A stretch of 64,000 nt of DNA from Macrostomum hystrix (taxonomy: Eukaryota > Platyhelminthes > Macrostomidae), in contig CATNEN010000012.1 of NCBI GenBank assembly GCA_950097015.1, positions 3,403,501 to 3,467,500 of the forward strand, written 5' to 3'. Below are positions 53,523 to 63,831 of the stretch, in pieces. Positions within the stretch are counted from its first letter, which is position 1, and each line of letters starts with the position of its first letter. Below the pieces are notes generated by a model. That model saw nothing but the letters and a program-made list of their open reading frames with translations, had not been told where the DNA came from and made no database searches. The position numbers and the translations under genes were made by a program.

Positions 53523-56500
53523 ATGCCATTTGTGGGACTAGACTGGCGCTCGCCTGGTGACCAGTGGATCAAGACCGACTCTGGAAACTGGGAGCAGCTG
53601 CGACTGTGGCGAATTAAAATGTTCGACCATCTGAATGACAGCACAATGCGCAGGTTGGTGCTAGAATGCTTCAGTTTAACAAAAAATACCTCCTAATAAT
53701 AATAATATTATTATAATAATAATAATAATAATAATAATAATTGCTCGAGGGCTGCGGGCAATGGCACATCATTTGGTGACTATAGACCCGCAGCCAGTGA
53801 GGAGGCAATTCTGCCTGTTCTGACTCCTGAGCACACACGCACACAGATACTGTACGCAGGCACACGCTCACACAGGTGTGTACATCTGCCCTGACTTTCT
53901 CATCGTCAGGCAGTGTACACTTCACTGTGCCTTGGCGGTTGGCCCTCAAGGGGGCGTAAATTGCACGACAAGCCCCCAAGCCTTCTCACCGCGGCTGCGC
54001 CACAAATGAATGTGGCCTCGCCTTGGAATCGAACTTAGGGACCTTGGTTCGTGAGGCAAACGCGGTAACCGCTCTGCCACCGACCCCTCTAAAATACCAC
54101 TTTGAAAACCATGCTAAAAATAGCTGATTTCAGTCATAAATGAAATATAGCTATGATAAATTAAGTGACTCGCTTAAGAAATCATGATTAATATAGTTGC
54201 CTCACAAATCTCTGCTTGTAGAATGATTCGCAGCTCGTTGTCTGCCAGCGCTGGCGATGCTCAGAGCCAGGCCATGGGCACTGCAGACTCGCTACAGTCT
54301 ATTCGCCAGCCGTACGCTTTTGTGAAGAGAAAAACAACCAGAGAGGTAAGCAATGTGATCAACACTTGCATAGCAATATCTTCAATGAGTCCCCCCAGTG
54401 TCCTTCAATGAGTCCCCCCAGTGTCCTTCAATGAGTCCCCAGTGTCCTTCAATGAGTCCCCCAGTGTCCTTCAATGAGTCCCCCAGTGTCCTTCAATGAG
54501 TCCCCCAGTGTCCTTCAATGAGTCCCCCCAGTGTCCTTCAATGAGTCCCCCAGTGTCCTTCAATGAGTCCCCCCCAGTGTCCTTCAATGAGTCCCCCCAG
54601 TGTCCTTCAATGAGTCCCCCCCAGTGTCCTTCACTGAGTCCCCCCAGTGTCCTTTAATGAGTCCCCCCAGTGTCCTTCAATGAGTCCCCCCAGTGTCCTT
54701 CAATGAGTCCCCCCAGTGTCCTTCAATGAGTCCCCCAGTGTCCTTCAATGAGTCCCCCCAGTGTCCTTCAATGAGTCCCCAGTGTCCTTCAATGAGTCCC
54801 CCCCAGTGTCCTTCAATGAGTCCCCCCAGTGTCCTTCAATGAGTCCCCCCCAGTGTCCTTCAATGAGTCCCCCCAGTGTCCTTCAATGAGTCCCCCAGTG
54901 TCCTTCAATGAGTCCCCCCAGTGTCCTTCAATGAGTCCCCAGTGTCCTTCACTGAGTCCCCCCAGTGTCCTTTAATGAGTCCCCCCCAGTGTCCTTCAAT
55001 GAGTCCCCCCAGTGTCCTTCAATGAGTCCCCAGTGTCCTTCAATGAGTCCCCCCAGTGTCCTTCAATGAGTCCCCAGTGTCCTTCACTGAGTCCCCCCCA
55101 GTGTCCTTTAATGAGTCCCCCCCAGTGTCCTTCAATGAGTCCCCCCCAGTGTCCTTCAATGAGTCCCCCCAGTGTCCTTCAATGAGTCCCCCCCAGTGTC
55201 CTTCAATGAGTCCCCCCAGTGTCCTTCAATGAGTCCCCCCAGTGTCCTTCACTGAGTCCCCCCAGTGTCCTTCACTGAGTCCCCCCAGTGTCCTTCAATG
55301 AGTCCCCAGTGTCCTTCACTGAGTCCCCCCAGTGTCCTTCAATGAGTCCCCCAGTGTCCTTCAATGAGTCCCCCCAGTGTCCTTTAATGAGTCCCCCCCA
55401 GTGTCCTTCAATGAGTCCCCCAGTGTCCTTCAATGAGTCCCCAGTGTCCTTCAATGATCCCCTCAGTGTCCTCCAGTGATTCCCAACTCTAACTCTACAT
55501 ACAGTGAGTCGGATGTTTGCCTCAGTCCTTTAAAGTCCTAAGTTTTTGTTACTCCTCATAAAGGCTCTAAGGTTTATAAATTTACTCACTGTCAGCTGTC
55601 AGGATAACATTGACATTTTCTCGCTAAACCACTCCTTCCACCCGTTCGTCAGAGTCTGGTCACCACTAGCATTGGCGACGTGTTTGCTCGCCTCGACATG
55701 GACGGTGGACTGAAGGATCTGCGCAGATTCCGCTACATCACCAAGGTTGCACCTCATATTGAACTCCCGTATACTCAATCGGCACCAGTTTTCTAATTAT
55801 AAGATCCCCATCTCGCCCCTCCTCTTGTTGATTGTACAGATTGTCTACCTGCTGATAGCTGACAGACTGCACCAGGTGTCAGGCCGGGCCCAGCTTCTGC
55901 TGGTTCAGCTGGCCAAACAGGCGGCTGAGCAGGCATTGGCCAGCAAGATGTACATCGGCGTGGCCAGGTAGGCCATTAATTTTTAACTTTTGTTAATTAC
56001 AGTGGAAAGACTTATTTTACCCCTAGGTGAAGACCTCGGGGATATTTCAGATATTTCAAATACCCGCTTCATCAAATAGAGCGAAAACTTTAGCCTGAAA
56101 AATAAAAAGAATTTTTTTTCATAGCGATTGATTGAATGTTGGCATTTAAAACTGTTAACAATGTCCCGAATACGAACTCACTTAACAATGGCCAAATGAA
56201 ACCCAGGGACTCAGAGCGAGTACCACAGCATGCTGTTTACTCAATTTCTCATTTTGTGACCTCGCAGACAGCTGGTCGACGGCCTGCGCCAATCGCTTGA
56301 CGAGCATCGCTACGAGCACATCGGCAGCGAGGAGCTCTGGCGCCGGCATCGGGACGCATTGGACGAGATGCGGCTGCTGCTGGTGAGGCCCCGACCTTTG
56401 ATTCGGGTCATATTCTCAGTCCTGGGGTAGTATTGGATTCGGACATTATGCATAAATGAATGGGATTCTCAGGTGAAATGAATGGGATTCTCAGGTGAAA

Positions 56501-57934
56501 TGAATGGGATTCTCTTGTGAAATGAATGGGATTCTCAGGTGAAATGAATGGGATTCTCAGGTGAAATGAATGGGATTCTCAGGTGAAATGAATGGGATTC
56601 TCAGGTGAAATGAATGGGATTCTCAGGTGAAATGAATGGGATTCTCAGGTGAAATGAATGGGATTCTCTTGTGAAATGAATGGGATTCTCAGGTGAAATG
56701 AATGGGATTCTCAGGTGAAATGAATGGGATTCTCAGGTGAAATGAATGGGATTCTCAGGTGAAATGAATGGGATTCTCAGGTGAAATGAATGGGATTCTC
56801 AGGTGAAATGAATGGGATTCTCAGTTGAAATGAATGGGATTCTCAGGTGAAATGAATGGGATTCCCAGGTAAAACGGCTCATTTTAGCTCAAGGAACAGT
56901 CCCATTCTGTTTAATGTTTTCTTGAATGCGATTTAATCAATACTAGTGGGATAAAAATAAAATGTCAGGGAGACGCGGAAAATCCTAGCCTGACCGAGGC
57001 CTCAATCGGCGTCAACTCGCCAACTGACGCACCCGTTGACGACACCGCCGTCGCCGTAGCCGCTTCGCCGTTCGCCGCCAATCCATTCGACGCGATGCCG
57101 GCCGACTGCATTCGGCAGGTGCTGCGCCGCCTGGAAGATCCGGCCGACATTGAACGACTGGCCGGTCTTGACCGACGCCTGGCTGACCTGGCCAACGAGG
57201 ACCAATTGTGGAAACGCCTGGTGCTGTTCCACTTCGCAGGCGGCGCTGTTGGCGGCGGTGGCGGCAAATCTATCGGCGCCTGCCGCTCTCTGATTGGTCC
57301 GGCGGTCACATCGGTCGACGACTGCAATTGGCCCAGCGTCTATCGCCGACTGTTTAGACGCTGCGGCGACTCGCAGCAGTTTTATCCCGTCAGCTTGCAC
57401 CTGTGCCCCAGGTGCTCCTGCCTGTTCTGGCCGGTGAGAAGTTCCGCCGATACTTCAGCGATCTGCCCCCACCATTCCGCTGATTCTTCAGCGATCCGCC
57501 CCCCCACCATTCCGCCGTTTCTTCAGCGATCCGCCCCCCACCATTCCGCTGATTCTTCAGCGATCCGCCCCCCCACCATTCCGCTGATTCTTCAGCGCGA
57601 ATCCGCCCCCCACCATTCCGCTGATTCTTCAGCGATCCGCCCCCCACCATTCCGCTGATTCTTCAGCGATCCGCCCCCACTATTCCGCTGATTCTTCAGC
57701 GATCCGCCCCCACCATTCCGCTGAGTATTCGTGCAATATATGCTATTAGTTTTCATTTGTTCCCTATCATTTCACTCCCCAACACGCCAGAACCTCGGCC
57801 ACCCGTGCAACGTGGTCAGCTGCAACACGGAGTTCAGCCAACAGGCGGCTGATCCGGAGCTTCAGGCCGGCGAGCAGGAGGCGAAGCCGCCAAAGCCGAT
57901 CAGCCCAGAGGAGTTTGTGCGATTCTTCTTTTAA
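53523..57934 (+). CDS. FBXO32: F-box protein of the FBXO25/FBXO32 (atrogin-1) family, 399 aa
   Basis: Seven exons: 53523-53653, 54222-54345, 55653-55745, 55840-55967, 56268-56382, 56969-57433, 57791-57934. All phases agree; an in-frame TGA lies 6 bp before the ATG. The N-terminus MPFVGLDWRSPGDQWIKT is the family signature. The middle has FARLDMDGGLKDLRRFRYIT and a helical stretch (LLIADRLHQVSGRAQLLLVQ). An Ala/Pro-rich insert leads into the F-box (NPFDAMPADCIRQVLRRLED to DQLWKRLVLFHF). The C-terminal Cys/His segment (LHLCPRCSCLFWP, GHPCNVVSC) and ending SPEEFVRFFF match the vertebrate C-terminus. Family members are substrate adaptors of SCF (Skp1-Cul1) ubiquitin ligases; atrogin-1 drives muscle protein breakdown. 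Whether this is the FBXO25 or FBXO32 side cannot be told; one gene may serve both. Confidence 0.92.
53690..54090 (-). mobile_element. SINE family A, near full-length, with (TTA)n tail, in F-box gene intron 1
   Basis: Minus-orientation copy: head at 54,088 (GGTCGGTGGCAGAGCGGTTA), body shared with 10.5 kb, and 3' end at about 53,745. A 50-bp (AAT)n run at 53,690-53,742 acts as the simple-repeat tail. Confidence 0.87.
54385..55465. repeat. About 20-22-bp minisatellite in F-box gene intron 2
   Basis: About 50 units of CCAGTGTCCTTCAATGAGTC with a C-run of 3-7 that varies between units. It starts about 40 bp after the donor of exon 2. Confidence 0.95.
56455..56872. repeat. 22-bp minisatellite in F-box gene intron 5
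   Basis: About 18 units of GTGAAATGAATGGGATTCTC plus AG. Each unit junction reads TTCTCAG|GTGAAA, like an acceptor joined to a donor. Confidence 0.95.
57440..57725. repeat. 34-bp minisatellite in F-box gene intron 6
   Basis: About 8 units with core GATTCTTCAGCGATCCGCCC then a variable C-run and ACCATTCCGCT. The first partial unit starts within 10 bp of the donor at 57434. Confidence 0.93.
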
Positions 57935-58053
57935 AATGAGGGATTTTACTGCGCAGCGCAGGTTGCCTACCTAGCAATGTATGTCGGCTATTGGATTGCG
58001 CTTGTTGTCAGTCAGCTTTAAGGGGACAGGCTATGTGTTAGCAGGCTTTAAGG

Positions 58054-58225
58054 GGGCTGTAGCTTAGTTGTTGGGCGTCCGACTCACGACTTAAAGGTCG
58101 GGGTTTCGATTCCTGACTCCACTGGAACAATTTATGTCTTTTAGCAAGACACTTATCTCTGCAGTTTTTCTGTTCACCCAGCTGTGAAATGGGAACCAGT
58201 AACAGCAGGTGTTATCAAATATTCA
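58054..58225 (+). mobile_element. SINE family B, diverged copy
   Basis: GGGGGCTGTAGCTTAGTTGT, B-box-like GTTTCGATTCC, then ACTGGAACAA and TTTTAGCAAGACACTTATCT, matching the copy at 27,642. It lies about 120 bp after the F-box gene stop. Confidence 0.75.
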
Positions 58226-58339
58226 TTTAAGGACTCAACTCGTCTGTCCTTGAGGCTAGAATAGAATGCATGGTTAGTTGGTTCCCCTTTGACCTTTTCA
58301 CCACCGTTACAGTATTATATTCTAGATTTCTGTGCTTTG

Positions 58340-58885
58340 GACTTCTGTGACTAGTTTCGAAGGATTTTGATGACCAGATCTGAAGAATCTGTATGACCAG
58401 ATCTGAAGAATCTGTGTGACCAGATCTGAAGAATCTGTATGACCAGATCTGAAGAATCTGTGTGACCAGATCTGAAGAATCTGTATGACCAGATCTGAAG
58501 AATCTGTATGACCAGATCTGAAGAATCTGTATGACCAGATCTGAAGAATCTGTATGACCAGATCTGAAGAATCTGTATGACCAGATCTGAAGAATCTGTA
58601 TGACTAGATCTGAAGAATCTGTATGACCAGATCTGAAGAATCTCTATGACCAGATCTGAAGAATCTGTATGACCAGATCTGAAGAATCTGTATGACCAGA
58701 TCTGAAGAATCTGTATGACCAGATCTGAAGAATCTGTATGACCAGATCTGAAGAATCTGTATGACCAGATCTGAAGAATCTGTATGACCAGATCTGAAGA
58801 ATTTGTATGACCAGATCTGAAGAATCTCTATGACCAGATCTGAAGAATCTGTATGACCAGATCTGAAGAATCTCTATGACCAGAC
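58340..58885. repeat. 23-bp minisatellite, about 23 units
   Basis: Unit core AGATCTGAAGAATCTGTATG plus ACC, with very low divergence (gtgtg, ctctatg variants). Confidence 0.96.
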
Positions 58886-58889
58886 TATG

Positions 58890-59689
58890 GAGTCCAAAGG
58901 CATGGACAATATTCTGCTTTGACATGCATGCTATTGATCGATCAAGCTAAACTTATCGATCGAAACGCAAAAGTAGCTGGGTGGCGTGGAAGCATTATTG
59001 AGTAGCACTTTTACTGTAACTACACCAGCTTTTTAAGAATCGTGCGGTCACAAAAATGGTTTTTTATTTACCTTTCATTTTTTCACAAACCTGTGGCCTA
59101 TAATTTCTTGAAGCCGGGAAGTTAATCGATGTTGATCTGTTTTTCCTGTCCGATTCTAGTCATTTATCAGATCAAAAGCGTTTTTACTAAGTCTAAAATG
59201 CAAATAGGAGTTAGTCCTTTATAAACTAATTCATATTAGATTATGAATTAATTCTATTAGGTTATTTCATGCATTTGACCTCCGTAAAATTGAGATGACT
59301 TCATTTGAAATATCAAGGCACCAGTTTTTATGTAAATACAACTGTGATACATTTCTCTTTAATATTTTTTCACCTCGCTATTGTGATGTCCCATTTCAAG
59401 TGCATTGTAAAAATCAGAGCATTCATCATTCCTAGATTTGCTTTTGCTAACTTCAAGTCTGTGTAACTCACGTTTTCACTATACATTTCTAGTTGTTATT
59501 CAGAGAAATATACACAACGCCACCCGTTAGTTAATGCAAACTGTTCTCACCTGAAATTAATAAACAAAAAATGAAGACAAGATTGGAACCAGCAACCATT
59601 GTACCAGAAATTTGGGTGGGTGGGCTCTGTCCACAGACTGTACATAGCCTTTGGAATAGCCGAGGCTGTTCCACTAGCTGTACATGGTC
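58890..59689. other. Spacer, no gene seen
   Basis: AT-rich unique sequence between the array and the mariner insertion. Confidence 0.5.
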
Positions 59690-59691
59690 TA

Positions 59692-60653
59692 CCGGGTGGC
59701 CCATGCGTTTAAGGACAACTTAAAAATGATAAAATGTATATACATTTTTAATATAAAAACAACCAACAAACGAAAACTTTAACATTTTAACTGACCGCCA
59801 TAATGTCTAGATGGCAACTAAAAATAACATTTACTCAATGTAGCCCCCCTCCGCTGCATACACGGCTTCAATGGGAGACCGAAACTTGGTACAGGCACCT
59901 CTGATGACGGCAGGGCCCTGAGCTGACCAGGCAGCACTAACAGCAACTTGGAGAGTCTCCACGGTAGCATAAGTTGTTAAACATGCAACGCGGGCCACGT
60001 TGTTCCACACAAAGTAATCGAGAGGGGAACAGTCTGGACTCGATGGTGGCCAAGTGGTCGCATCCCAGAAGTCCTCGCCGAGCTCCCGGCGAAGAAATTC
60101 TTGAGTAGCGACAGCCGTGTGGGCAGGAGCGCCGTCCTGCTGAAAAACAAACGTACCTGGGGCAAAGTTGTGTCGAATCCATGGCAGTACATGATCCTGC
60201 AGCATGCGGATGTACTCGGCTGAGTTGATTTTCACTCCAGATCGGGGGAGTCACCCTGCCGTCCGAAGCCACGACACCGAGAAACATGGCACCTTTGGCA
60301 TGTTGCTGGCGAGGCATATAGCGGTGTTCCTCCGCAGCAGAGCTGGAGTCTCCTTTCAACTGCCGCAGCAGCTCCAACTTCTTCAATGTCGCTCTTGACG
60401 GCGTAAACAAACGACCTTGCAACATTGAGGTTCTCTGCTATCTGTGCTGGGCTTATACCCCGCGCGAGCTGGTCTACCACCATCAAACGTTTAGCGCGAT
60501 TCATGGCTAATGCTAAGTTGCCGAAAATTTTCGCGGCAGCTACAGACTATATAGATACTATTTTGTCTATGACCAAAACTATTATGCTCTAGCTACCGCT
60601 GGCTTTGCTTTCTTCTATTTTTAAGGTTGTCCTTAAACGCATGGGCCACCCGG
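59692..60653 (-). mobile_element. Defective mariner-like element, 962 bp with TIRs and TA duplication
   Basis: Terminal inverted repeats of about 38 bp (CCGGGTGGCCCATGCGTTTA at each end, inward) are flanked by TA on both sides (59690-59691 and 60654-60655). The minus strand codes for remnants of a transposase: an N-terminal helix-turn-helix (MNRAKRLMVVDQLARGISPA...) at 60504 downwards, and a C-terminal catalytic part with QQDGAPAH and SPDCSPLDYFVW ending at 59831. I count 33 residues between these two Asp. The element is shorter than a typical 1.3-kb mariner and the segment with the first catalytic Asp is absent. Confidence 0.9.
59831..60504 (-). pseudogene. Mariner transposase remnant, frameshifted and internally deleted
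   Basis: Three frames carry consecutive pieces: HTH part from 60504, a middle piece (RYMPRQQHAKGAMFLGVVAS), and the catalytic C-terminus (60235-59831). The first DDD residue region is missing, so the protein would be inactive. Confidence 0.85.
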
Positions 60654-60659
60654 TAGGTA

Positions 60660-61697
60660 CATGATCTATTCTATGCGTATGAGATTAACTTTTCACACTC
60701 AAACTTTATGGTCGCAACTGTTGCACTGGAACTACCAGGTGGAATCCTCCTGACAACTGTTTGTGCTGCACCCGAACGGAGCAACGCAAGCACACGAAAC
60801 TAAAAAACACGGAGTTACCTAAACAATAATCAAATCGCCAGCTCTTCCGATCGTCGACATCTTCAATAGTTCTGGCCTAAGGTTGTATTTATCCAATATG
60901 CGCTAGTGTATTTCATGCACCCCCTATTCACTAATTGGCACTGCGCCTCAGTGTGGCCTTGCCAAACTTTATCAGCATGTCACCCGAAAGTGCCTGCATC
61001 ATCACTGTCTTCGGTGGTCACCTACTTTTATCTAGACAGACTGCTGGACCTTTAACTCGTGGAACTAGGCCACTATGGACACCCGGTCGCGAATTTCTCC
61101 AAATTCACTGACGAAGCCTAAATATTTTGCACAGCTCAACCACAGGACACCATCGCCTAGTCTGTCAAGCTACCCAACGCTGTTAGAATTCAGGCACTGC
61201 CAAAAAATGTTTAGGGGGCGGGGTATAAAAACGGGCGGCAAAATAGCTTGGCAGTTCTAATGTTGAACTATTTTGCAAATAGAGTCGTTTGTTCAATATG
61301 GCACGAATTAACTGCCTTCATGGTATTCAAAATGACTGAAGGACAAGACAAGACATTTTTACATGTTAACTATAGCCAAATCAGCCAAAATGTAATTTTC
61401 GCTAAGCGTACGTAAAGCAAAACAATTCATTGGCACAAACAGTCAGCCGCTGTTAATCATTTTTGCCTCTTAGAGTTCACGAAGAAAAAAACATCAGTTA
61501 CCTAATATAAATATTTTATGAATTAAAAAATTCTGGATAATCTGTCAAACATGGTAAGCCGCGGAGCAAAATCAACAAATACTTCAGACTAGCAGGTTAA
61601 TGGGCGATCAAATTAACTCAATTCATTAAATGTTGTCTTAGACAGTCGGGCACATGTTCCAGTTTGAGTCTCCAAGGACGCCTGTTCGAGCCGGATC
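60660..61697. other. Spacer between mariner and LRRC59
   Basis: Unique sequence with no convincing coding frame. It contains a plus-strand GC-rich TATA motif (GGGGCGGGGTATAAAAACGG) near 61,214, with no gene found downstream on that strand. Confidence 0.45.
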
Positions 61698-62924
61698 TCA
61701 AAGATAGCCGGTTAGAATTGGTCGCAGCTGAGCGAGCAGGCCGGCGGCCGCTTCAATAGCCGACTCTGGCAGGCGAGGCAGCAGCCAACGGCAGACCGGC
61801 AGGAGCCAGGCCTGTACTGAACTGCCGCCGGCCAAGTCGCCAGTCGGATGAGAGGCCAGGTCGACACAAGCAATGGGTAGGCCAGCTAGCAGCAGAGTTA
61901 GCAGGGCCAGCGCCAGGGCTACCAGGACCAGCTTGACTAGTACGGAGCAGCAGCGGCCTCCAGCCCGGGACGCAGCCTTCTTGCTAGCGTCGCACTCGCT
62001 GTCGCCGTCATCTTCGTCGTCAGCATTGTCGTCCAGAATGCTGCCGTCACCTTGGCCTTGCTTTCCTTTCTGCTGCTGCTGCTGCTGCAGTTGCTCGCGC
62101 CGGCGCTGCTTCTTCGCTTCGCGTCGTTCGGCCCGTTCGGCGGCCTCGCGGGCCTGCTGCTTGGCGGCCTCGGCGCGCTCCTCCGCTAAGCGCGCCTGAG
62201 AGAGAAAGAGAGGGTGATTAACATTAACATTTATAATTTTTCTGCCCAATCCGATAAAACAACTTTTAGAATCACTACAGTCAACTACAGTTAACTAGCA
62301 TACGCGGGACATAAAACTTTCCTGAGTAGCTTAAGCTTTTGCCCTTTGGCCATCCTACTATACTAAATGTCTAAGATCTGCTCACCTGGCGCTCCCGCTC
62401 GAGACCAGATGACACCTGTCGCATGTAGGGCACCACACTGGCCGCGCAACGTCGGCAGCCGCGCTCGTCCAGACAGTCGCCGGCCGCCTTGGCGAGGCCC
62501 GGCTCCAGGCCGTCATTGTCTTTGAGGTCTAGCCAGCGCAGTCGCTCGAGATTGGCAAAGCTGGGCGGCAGGAGACGCAGCCGATTGCCGCGCAGGTCCA
62601 GGTGCTGAAGCGAACGCAGTCGGCCAAATGAGGCGGGCAGGTAAGTCAGGCGGTTCTTGCTCAGGTCTAGTCGGATTACCTGGTCGGCTAAGTCGCCGAA
62701 ATCCTCCTGAGGGCGACGGAAACAGTCTATAATTAGACATGAGCACAGAGCACAGTTAAGTTTGTGTACACATGATACTTTATTAAGAATAAATATGATT
62801 TTTAATTGCATCTGCTTAGTTTTTACACTTTATTTTTTAACCACTAAGAAACATTTTCACATACAGGCAGCTGTTCGAGGTTGTTGCAGCTGAGGTCAAT
62901 GGTGTCCACTTTTGCCAATGCCTT
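61698..62924 (-). CDS. LRRC59: LRRC59-like ER membrane protein, C-terminal 292 residues (5' exons outside window)
   Basis: Exons on the minus strand: 62924-62865, 62706-62386, 62195-61698, all phase 0. Leucine-rich repeats come first (VDTIDLSCNNLEQLP, VIRLDLSKNRLTYLP, LQHLDLRGNRLRLLP, LRWLDLKDN). Then the family signature AKAAGDCLDERGCRRCAASV, a basic coiled coil (ARLAEERAEAAKQQAREAAE...), a short Gln run, an acidic patch, one transmembrane helix (LVKLVLVALALALLTLLLAG) and a C-terminal lumenal tail. LRRC59 is a tail-anchored protein of the rough ER with cytosolic LRRs that binds ribosomes and helps nuclear import of FGF1. The first LRR and start codon are missing to the right. The lumenal tail is longer than in vertebrates. 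Confidence 0.9.
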
Positions 62925-63092
62925 CTGAAAAAAATGATGCAGTAGGCATAATGGTAATTTACAGTGAATTACAAATACAAGCACAATAAAGACCTAGCAG
63001 ACCAGTGCGGGAGACTATTTGATAGACTTTGATAAAGTCTGAATTCTGGCGAATGTCTTTCAGTCGGAATCGTCAACTCATTCGTCAATCTT

Positions 63093-63831
63093 GTGTGCCA
63101 GAATGCCAATTTCGCAATGATAAATGTACAGCAATCAGCCGCCAGAATAGTTCATCTACCGTCCTGCTTCTTTGGTCACGTTCAAAGCAGCAGGATGAAT
63201 GAGGCTATGCCGGTGTTTAATATGAAACACACCAGCTGTACGCAAATCATAAGCACGGTCCTCGAAAATGATCATTTTTTCCTAGTTTACATCAACACAG
63301 CAAAAAAGACACAGTCCGTCTTGGATCCGCTAAGAAACTCTGGAGCAGCCAAGACACAGTGCAGTCGGTTTTTAAAGCTGTGGAATCAGTTCTGCAAGAT
63401 GCAGGCTGTCCAGACTGGATTCGAGCTTGACAGGAATCTACCGTCAGACAGTCCACATCCGATCCTTCCAACCTGATGTTGTCAGCTGTGGAATTTTTGT
63501 GTACATGTACGCCAAAGTGATTGCAACATCTACAGATGATGAATTCAGAGGCTTGTGCATTCCGACTTCCACTGCCTTTCTTCAACGAGTGCGGTCGGTT
63601 ATTTGGACTTTTTTGGAGAAGGACGCAGAGTCTGAACTTCCATCAGCATTCATTGACCATTCAAATGACAACTGCTGCAGCAGGTGCAGCAAGGAGGTGT
63701 CTAAAAAGAGTCGAGACTGGCTCCAGTGCGACCTTTGTGATGCCTGGTTTCATATTGACTGCGCGCCTGAAGAAATGCTGCTCTGTCACAAAGCAGATGG
63801 ATTGGCTTGCTGCTGTGCATCTTATGTTTAA
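63093..63831 (+). pseudogene. Ulp1 (C48) peptidase-PHD finger ORF of a mobile element, frameshifted
   Basis: Two overlapping plus-strand frames read as one protein with a single-base shift near 63,430-63,470. The first has the His and Asp of a SUMO-protease fold (NDHFFLVYINTAKKTQSVLD). The second has the Gln and Cys (FQPDVVSCGIFVYMYAKVIA), then a PHD-type zinc finger (CSRCSKEV, WLQCDLCDAWFHIDC). Ulp1 domains next to PHD fingers occur in animal transposable elements. It lies on the strand opposite LRRC59 and probably within an LRRC59 intron. The 5' part of the element is not recognised. Confidence 0.6.
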
